Below, in pieces: positions 58,965 to 64,000 of a stretch of 64,000 bases of DNA. Origin of the DNA: Curtobacterium sp. Leaf261 (GTDB taxonomy: Bacteria > Actinomycetota > Actinomycetes > Actinomycetales > Microbacteriaceae); NCBI RefSeq assembly GCF_001422205.1, contig NZ_LMMJ01000008.1, forward strand, positions 548,915 to 612,914, read 5' to 3'. A program made the translations under genes and the position numbers. A model generated the notes under the pieces. That model was not told the DNA's origin. It saw only the letters and a program-made list of their open reading frames with translations, and did no database searches. Position 1 is the stretch's first letter. Each line of letters starts with the position of its first letter.

Positions 58965-60641
58965 ATGCCCACGAAGATCTCCGAGCCGAAGCCGCTCGAA
59001 CCCGGGACTCTCCGCGTCACCCCCATCGGTGGACTCGGCGAGATCGGCCGGAACATGACCGTCTACGAGTTCGACGGCAAGCTGCTCGTCGTCGACGCCG
59101 GTGTCCTCTTCCCCGAGGAGCACCAGCCGGGGGTCGACCTCATCCTCCCCGACTTCTCCCCGATCAGGGACCGTATGGACGACGTCCTCGGGGTCGTGCT
59201 GACGCACGGCCACGAAGACCACATCGGCGCCGTCCCCTACCTCCTGCGTCTCCGCCAGGACATCCCGCTCATCGGCTCGCAGCTCACGCTCGCGCTCGTC
59301 GAGGCGAAGCTCAAGGAACACCGCATCAAGCCGTACACGCTGACGGTGCGCGAGGACCAGGTCGAGCAGATCGGGCCGTTCAACCTCGAGTTCGTCGCAG
59401 TGAACCACTCGATCCCGGACGCCCTCGCCGTCGCGATCACCACGAGCGCCGGTCGTGTACTGCACACCGGCGACTTCAAGATGGACCAGCTGCCGCTCGA
59501 CGACCGCATCACCGACCTCCGTGCGTTCGCGCGGCTCGGCGAGGCCGGCGTCGACCTGTTCCTGCCGGACTCCACCAACGCCGACGTGCCCGGGTTCACC
59601 GCTCCGGAGCGCGACATCGGTCCGGTGCTCGAGAGCGTGATCGCCCGGGCCCGCAAGAAGGTCGTCGTCGCGAGCTTCTCGAGCCACGTGCACCGCGTGC
59701 AGCAGGTCCTCGACGCGGCTGCTGCGAACAACCGACGCGTCGCGTTCATGGGCCGTTCGATGATCAGGAACATGACGATCGCCGCGGACCTCGGGTACCT
59801 CCGGGTGCCGGAGAACGTGCTCATCGACAGCAAGAAGGCCAAGGACGTCCCGGACGACAAGATCGTCTACATGTCCACCGGTTCGCAGGGCGAGCCGATG
59901 GCCGTCCTCGCGCGCATGGCGAACATGGAGCACCAGATCGAGGTCGGTGACGGCGACACCGTCATCCTGGCGTCGAGCCTGATCCCGGGCAACGAGAACG
60001 CCGTCTACCGCGTGATCGACGGGCTCACGAAGCTCGGCGCGAAGGTGGTGCACAAGGGCAACGCGAAGGTGCACGTCTCCGGACACGCCTCCGCCGGGGA
60101 GCTCCTGTACTGCTACAACATCCTCCGTCCGCGGAACGTCATGCCCGTGCACGGCGAGCACCGCCACCTGTACGCGAGCGCGGACCTGGCGATCCAGACG
60201 GGTGTGCCGCCGCGGAACGTCATCCTCGGGGTCGACGGCATCGTGGTCGACCTGAAGGACGGCGTGACGAAGGTCGCCGGCCAGCTCGACCTCGGGTACG
60301 TGTACGTCGACGGCTCGACCGTCGGCGAGATCACCGATGCGGACCTCAAGGACCGTCGCACCCTGGCGGAGGAGGGCTTCATCTCGATCTTCTGCGCGGT
60401 GGACTTCACCACCGGTCAATGCATCGTCGGCCCGGAGATCCAGTCGCGCGGCTTCGCCGAGGACGACTCGGTGTTCGACTCGGTCCGGCCGCAGATCATG
60501 AAGGCGCTGTCCGACACCGCGGCGAACGGCGCGGGGGACCAGCATGCGTTCACGCAGGCGGTCCGCCGGACGGTCGGCCGCTGGGTGAACACCAAGCACC
60601 GTCGGAAGCCGATGATCGTCCCGGTGGTCATCGAGGCGTAG
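58965..60641 (+). CDS. rnj: ribonuclease J
   Basis: A 558-residue RNase J with metallo-beta-lactamase, beta-CASP and C-terminal domains. The metal site is THGHEDHIGA (His81, His83, Asp85, His86), with HTGDFKMD and PVHGEHRHL as further signatures. It has 5'-3' exo- and endonuclease activity in mRNA and rRNA processing. ATG 58965 (AGGA 6 bases upstream) is preferred; a TTG at 58917 that overlaps the dapA stop would add 16 residues. The position behind dapA is typical of actinobacteria. Confidence 0.95.
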   Translation: MPTKISEPKPLEPGTLRVTPIGGLGEIGRNMTVYEFDGKLLVVDAGVLFPEEHQPGVDLILPDFSPIRDRMDDVLGVVLTHGHEDHIGAVPYLLRLRQDIPLIGSQLTLALVEAKLKEHRIKPYTLTVREDQVEQIGPFNLEFVAVNHSIPDALAVAITTSAGRVLHTGDFKMDQLPLDDRITDLRAFARLGEAGVDLFLPDSTNADVPGFTAPERDIGPVLESVIARARKKVVVASFSSHVHRVQQVLDAAAANNRRVAFMGRSMIRNMTIAADLGYLRVPENVLIDSKKAKDVPDDKIVYMSTGSQGEPMAVLARMANMEHQIEVGDGDTVILASSLIPGNENAVYRVIDGLTKLGAKVVHKGNAKVHVSGHASAGELLYCYNILRPRNVMPVHGEHRHLYASADLAIQTGVPPRNVILGVDGIVVDLKDGVTKVAGQLDLGYVYVDGSTVGEITDADLKDRRTLAEEGFISIFCAVDFTTGQCIVGPEIQSRGFAEDDSVFDSVRPQIMKALSDTAANGAGDQHAFTQAVRRTVGRWVNTKHRRKPMIVPVVIEA

Positions 60642-60680
60642 CCCGAGCAGCACGCGTCGCGCGTCCACGCGCGACGGACG

Positions 60681-60724
60681 ACGACAGGACCGGCCGGGAG
60701 GCACCTCCCGGCCGGTCCTGTCGT
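60681..60724. terminator. 44-bp CTGGAGG-related palindrome after rnj
   Basis: Arms of 21 bases (60681-60701 and 60704-60724) pair perfectly around a CA centre, with GGGAGG/CCTCCC at the middle. It is 40 bases after the rnj stop and should end the dapA-rnj transcript. Confidence 0.88.
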
Positions 60725-60857
60725 GTTCCGCCCGGCAGACGGTGGCGTCGCACCGCGCGCGAGTCCGTCATGGACCCCTCGGTCGAGTGCGGACTGGTCG
60801 GTCGACCGCGACCGATCCACTAATGTTCTGGATACGTATTCGTGTCCGGAGGTTGTC

Positions 60858-61958
60858 GTGCTCGTCCTCAAGCGCTGGGTCTGGCCCGGCCTCAAGTTCC
60901 TCGTCGCGCTGGTCATCGCCGTCGCGCTCGTCCAGCTGGCGTTCTTCCCCGCGTCCGCGGACGACGATCCGGCGCAGTCGGCGGCCCTGCCGTCGGGGGC
61001 GCTGCAGGACCCGGTGGTCGCTGTCGAGACGGGGACGATCCGCAACGACGTCGAGGTCAAGGGCCAGATCGAGCCCCTCCCCTCGTCGACCGTCAAGGCG
61101 ACGGCGACGGGCACCGTGAACGCCGTCCGGGTCGACGCCGACCAGGGCGTCGAGCAGGGTGCGCCGCTCATCCAGATCATGACCGAGACGCCGGTCGACC
61201 CGCCCGCGGACCCGACGCTCCCGCAGCCGAAGCCGAAGGTGACCTACACGAACGTCACGGCACCGATCGACGGCGCCGTCTCCTCGCTCGACGTCCTCGT
61301 CGGGCAGGACGTCTCGATCGGTGAGACCGTCGCGATCGTCGCGCCGAGCAGCTTCCGCGTCAGCGCGAAGCTCACGGCCGCGGATCTCTACCGGCTGCTC
61401 CAGCGTCCGACCGAGGCGAGCGTGACGATCCCCGACGGGCCGGCCCCGTTCGCGTGCACGAACCTGCGGATCGGCACGGCCGGCTCGGGCGCCGGCACGG
61501 GTACCGGGGCCGACACCGGGCAGGACTCCGGGGCGACGGGCGCGGACAGCACCGCTCTGACGTGCGACGTGCCCGGTGACGTCACGGTGTTCGCGGGCCT
61601 CACCGCGTCCGTCACGGTCCCCGCCGGGCTGGCGGAGAACGTGCTCACGGTGCCGCTGACGGCGGTCTCGGGAACGGCTGCCTCCGGCACCGTGACGGTC
61701 CTCGCGCACCGAGCGGCATCCGACGACGGATCGGCGTCCGGCGCGTCCGGTACTTCCGGTGCGACTGGTGCGACTGGTGCGTCGGGGTCCGAGCCTGGAC
61801 GCGAGACGCGCGAGGTGACCCTCGGGCTCAACGACGGCAAGCGTGTCGAGGTCACCGGCGGCCTCGCCGAGGGTGACCAGGTCCTCGAGTTCGTGCCCGG
61901 CACGGATGCTCAGGAGGACGACGCCTCCATCTCGGGCGGCGGTGTGGTCATCGGATGA
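60858..61958 (+). CDS. periplasmic-adaptor-like (MacA/HlyD-type) membrane protein
   Basis: A 366-residue protein with an N-terminal membrane helix (FLVALVIAVALVQLAFF) and an extracytoplasmic barrel-sandwich/biotinyl-lipoyl-like domain (GTIRNDVEVKGQIEPLPSSTVKATATGTVNAV; VTAPIDGAVSSLDVLVGQDVSIGETVAIV). A beta-barrel part (ENVLTVPLTAVSG, VEVTGGLAEGDQVLEF) follows. Two Gly/Ala/Ser/Thr-rich stretches are inserted. It would serve the ABC transporter encoded by the next two genes. GTG 60858 has GGAGG 6 bases upstream. Its stop overlaps the ATPase start (ATGA). Confidence 0.82.
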   Translation: MLVLKRWVWPGLKFLVALVIAVALVQLAFFPASADDDPAQSAALPSGALQDPVVAVETGTIRNDVEVKGQIEPLPSSTVKATATGTVNAVRVDADQGVEQGAPLIQIMTETPVDPPADPTLPQPKPKVTYTNVTAPIDGAVSSLDVLVGQDVSIGETVAIVAPSSFRVSAKLTAADLYRLLQRPTEASVTIPDGPAPFACTNLRIGTAGSGAGTGTGADTGQDSGATGADSTALTCDVPGDVTVFAGLTASVTVPAGLAENVLTVPLTAVSGTAASGTVTVLAHRAASDDGSASGASGTSGATGATGASGSEPGRETREVTLGLNDGKRVEVTGGLAEGDQVLEFVPGTDAQEDDASISGGGVVIG

Positions 61959-62737
61959 GCGTCCTGACCATGCACGACGTCACGCGCACCTTCGAGTCCC
62001 CGGACGGGACGCGGCTCGACGTGCTCCGCGGCACCGAACTCGTCGTCGACGCGGGGGACCGGGCCGCGATCGTCGGGCGGTCCGGTTCCGGCAAGTCGAC
62101 GCTCCTGAACATCGCCGGCCTGCTCGACACCCCGACCTCCGGCACCCACGAGTTCCTCGGCATCGACGCCACCCGTCTGTCGTCCGGTCGACGCGACCGA
62201 CTCCGCGGCGAGGAGATCGGCTTCGTGTTCCAGCAGTTCAACCTCGTGCAGGGCCTCACGGCGGTGGAGAACGTCGTCGTCCCGCTGCTGTACGCGTCGG
62301 GCTCGCGGTTCTGGCGGCGGCGGTCGGTGGCCGCGGACATGCTCGACCGGGTCGGGCTGTCGCACCGGCTCGACGCCCTGCCGCACCGGATGTCCGGCGG
62401 CGAGCAGCAGCGCGTGGCGATCGCGCGCGCCCTCGTGCAGCAGCCGGCGCTGATCCTCGCGGACGAACCCACCGGTGCGCTCGACGGTACGACGGGCGAC
62501 GTCGTCATGACGCTGCTCGAGACGGTGGCCGAGGAGTCCGGCGCGGCACTCGTCACGATCACCCACGACCCGGCGGTCGCGGCGCGCGCGCAGATCGTGC
62601 ACACGATGGTCGACGGCAGGATGGCCGCGTCGCCGGTCGACTCGGTCGACTCGGTCGAGGCGGGCGCGCCGGTCGAGCCGGGCGCGCCGGTCCCGGCGGG
62701 CGCGCCGGTCGACGCGGTCGCGGCGGTCACGGCATGA
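61955..62737 (+). CDS. ABC transporter ATP-binding protein (MacB/LolD-like)
   Basis: A 260-residue ATPase with Walker A GRSGSGKST (41-49), the Q-loop in GFVFQQFNL, signature MSGGEQQRVAIARAL, Walker B LILADEPTGALD and the H-loop in TITHDPAV. It is of the LolD/MacB group, whose permeases contain an FtsX domain. The last ~35 residues are a Val/Asp/Gly/Ala/Pro repeat (VDSVDSVEAGAPVEPGAPVPAGAPV), probably from a short DNA repeat. It overlaps the permease gene by an ATGA. Confidence 0.93.
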   Translation: MSVLTMHDVTRTFESPDGTRLDVLRGTELVVDAGDRAAIVGRSGSGKSTLLNIAGLLDTPTSGTHEFLGIDATRLSSGRRDRLRGEEIGFVFQQFNLVQGLTAVENVVVPLLYASGSRFWRRRSVAADMLDRVGLSHRLDALPHRMSGGEQQRVAIARALVQQPALILADEPTGALDGTTGDVVMTLLETVAEESGAALVTITHDPAVAARAQIVHTMVDGRMAASPVDSVDSVEAGAPVEPGAPVPAGAPVDAVAAVTA

Positions 62738-64000
62738 GCCGCATCCTGACGACGATCGTCGGCACCCTCGTCGAGGCGTGGAGCGAGGTCCGGGTGCACC
62801 GCGGCCGGGTGGTCCTGAGCCTCGTCGGCGTCACCGTCGCGGTGGCGTCGCTCACGGCGGTGACCGGGTTCGGGTCCCTGTCGTCGGCGGCCGTCTCGGC
62901 CACCAACGAGCGCTACGCGGGGCGACCGGCGACCTACACACTCTCCGTGGCCGAGAAGTCTGGTGCCGGCACGCCCCTCGACCCGGTGGCCGTGACCGCG
63001 GCGTTCCGTGCGGCGACCGAACGGTACGGCATCGAGCAGGCCTCGGTCGTGACCGAGGAGGAGCGTCGCGTCCAGTTCCCGTCCGGTGTGCAGCGGGTTT
63101 ACACCCAGGAGGTCGACCGTGCGTGGGGAGCGATCCACCCGAACGTGTTCTCCGCGGGTCGGTGGTTCAGCGCCGCCGACGAACGACTCCTCGCGCCGGC
63201 GATCGTCGTGAACGGCGCGATGTGGGAGTCACTCGGCACCCCGGATCTTGCCGGACACCCGGTCGTCGACGTCGCGCCGGACTCCGCGCAGCGGCCGACG
63301 ACCACCGCCCAGATCGTCGGGGTGCTGGACACGGGGAGCTACGACACCCAGCCGCAGATGTGGACCCTCGCGCCACGAGCCGATGCCGATGCCGGTGCCG
63401 GTTCCGGTGCCGACGTCAGTGCGCTGCCCGGGCCGGACGCGTCGGCCGGTCCCGAGAGCGGCGTGTCGCCGCCGCGCTACGAACTCTGGATCCCGACGCA
63501 CGGCGCGGGTCGGCTGTCCGCGCGGGTCGCCTCGGACGTGCGTGCATCGCTCGGCGGGGCGGCGACGGTCGACACGAGCCGGACGGACGCACAGGGCCCG
63601 GACGGCACCGAGTCCCTGCAGGTGATGATCACGGCGGTGTCGGTCCTGGTGCTCCTGCTCGGCGCGGTCGGCCTGCTCGGGGTCTCGCTGGTGAGCGTGC
63701 GGCAGCGCATCCGCGACATCGGGATCCGACGTGGTGTCGGTGCGACCGCGCCGAGGATCTTCATCGCGGTGATGCTCGAGAACGTCGTGGGGACGGCCGT
63801 CGCCGGCGCGGTGGGGGTCCTGGCGGCGGCACTGCTGATGGGGTTGCCCGTCGTCCGCGACGCCCTGACGCTCGGCCTCCCGGTCGCACTCCCGCCGTTC
63901 CCGGTGAGCGCCGCGCTCATCGGGATGGCCTGCTCGGTCGGCGTCGGAGCCCTGTCGGGGCTCGTCCCGGCGCTCGTCGCGGTGCGGGTGCGGGTCGTCG
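62734..64000 (+). CDS. ABC transporter permease, FtsX/MacB type (3' end cut off)
   Basis: The frame from ATG 62734 is open to the window end (422 codons). It starts MSRILTTIVGTLVEAWSEVRVHRGR with a first membrane helix (VVLSLVGVTVAVASLTAV), then a large extracytoplasmic MacB-like domain of ~260 residues. Next come a helix (QVMITAVSVLVLLLGAVGLLGVSLVSV), the cytoplasmic RQRIRDIGIRRGVGATAPRIF coupling motif, and two more helices. This is the FtsX-fold layout. With the adaptor and ATPase genes it forms an export system of unknown substrate. A Gly/Ala-rich insert (ADADAGAGSGADVSALPG) is odd. Confidence 0.9.
   Translation, partial: MSRILTTIVGTLVEAWSEVRVHRGRVVLSLVGVTVAVASLTAVTGFGSLSSAAVSATNERYAGRPATYTLSVAEKSGAGTPLDPVAVTAAFRAATERYGIEQASVVTEEERRVQFPSGVQRVYTQEVDRAWGAIHPNVFSAGRWFSAADERLLAPAIVVNGAMWESLGTPDLAGHPVVDVAPDSAQRPTTTAQIVGVLDTGSYDTQPQMWTLAPRADADAGAGSGADVSALPGPDASAGPESGVSPPRYELWIPTHGAGRLSARVASDVRASLGGAATVDTSRTDAQGPDGTESLQVMITAVSVLVLLLGAVGLLGVSLVSVRQRIRDIGIRRGVGATAPRIFIAVMLENVVGTAVAGAVGVLAAALLMGLPVVRDALTLGLPVALPPFPVSAALIGMACSVGVGALSGLVPALVAVRVRVV

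Noticed and set aside
1-64000. tRNA, rRNA, insertion sequence or prophage
   Set aside because: Reading both strands I saw no cloverleaf with CCA-adjacent stem, no transposase or integrase and no phage structural genes. A dedicated scan (tRNAscan-type, profile search) would be needed to exclude a small one.

Overview
The window is 64 kb of very GC-rich DNA with dense coding on both strands and no rRNA, tRNA, CRISPR array, insertion sequence or prophage that I can recognise. Gene content and order (imuA'-imuB-dnaE2, a CGYC mycoredoxin, rpsO/pnp/M16 peptidase/dapB/dapA/rnj, a HelD-type helicase) and the many apparently leaderless genes point to an actinobacterium, most probably Microbacteriaceae of the Curtobacterium type. 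The taxonomic call is inference from content, not a database match. Both window ends cut a gene.

Layout. 1-5.7 kb: the damage-inducible mutagenesis cassette imuA' (partial), imuB and dnaE2. 5.7-8.5 kb: a two-component system and a small unknown gene. 8.6-11 kb: a divergent pair, an FUSC-type exporter and an APH-like phosphotransferase, followed by a heptamer tandem array and a long leader of an SNF2-type helicase (11.6-13.7 kb). 13.8-21.4 kb: single housekeeping genes (mycoredoxin, CYTH/CHAD protein, oligopeptidase B, amidohydrolase, PabC-like lyase, Nudix hydrolase). 21.4-26.4 kb, minus strand: a DUF3533 membrane protein, then a tightly packed four-gene cassette (small helical protein, alpha/beta hydrolase with a long helical N-terminus, two duplicated lipoproteins). 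26.5-35.5 kb: transporters (CPA1 antiporter, Pit phosphate carrier, BrkB, MFS), aspartase, FKBP and an aldo/keto reductase. 35.5-42.2 kb: HelD, an M4 protease with its emfourin inhibitor, a GH6 enzyme, VanZ and NERD proteins. 42.2-60.7 kb: rpsO, an LLM oxidoreductase/FMN reductase pair, a transglycosylase-like secreted protein, pnp, YbhB, a Tat-exported ferritin-like protein, a TetR regulator, an M16 peptidase and phosphatase, GNAT, dapB, thyA-folA, dapA and rnj. 60.8-64 kb: a MacAB-like export system whose permease is cut by the window end.

How genes work together. ImuB (without the Y-family acidic residues) and DnaE2 act as one translesion polymerase. DapA and DapB give two successive steps of lysine/diaminopimelate synthesis. 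ThyA and dihydrofolate reductase overlap by one base and recycle folate. S15, PNPase and RNase J belong to ribosome/RNA turnover. The emfourin gene lies directly behind the M4 protease it should inhibit.

Beyond the genes, two genome-wide patterns stand out. First, about eighteen genes start 6-8 bases after a T(A/T)NNNT hexamer with no Shine-Dalgarno sequence, which indicates leaderless transcripts and decides many start codons. Second, a family of GC-rich palindromes with the core CTGGAGG / CCTCCAG fills many gene ends and intergenic gaps, and one copy lies in frame inside a reductase gene. The hydrolase/lipoprotein cassette at 22.96-26.42 kb is the best candidate for a little-described system; it resembles an effector with duplicated lipoprotein immunity.
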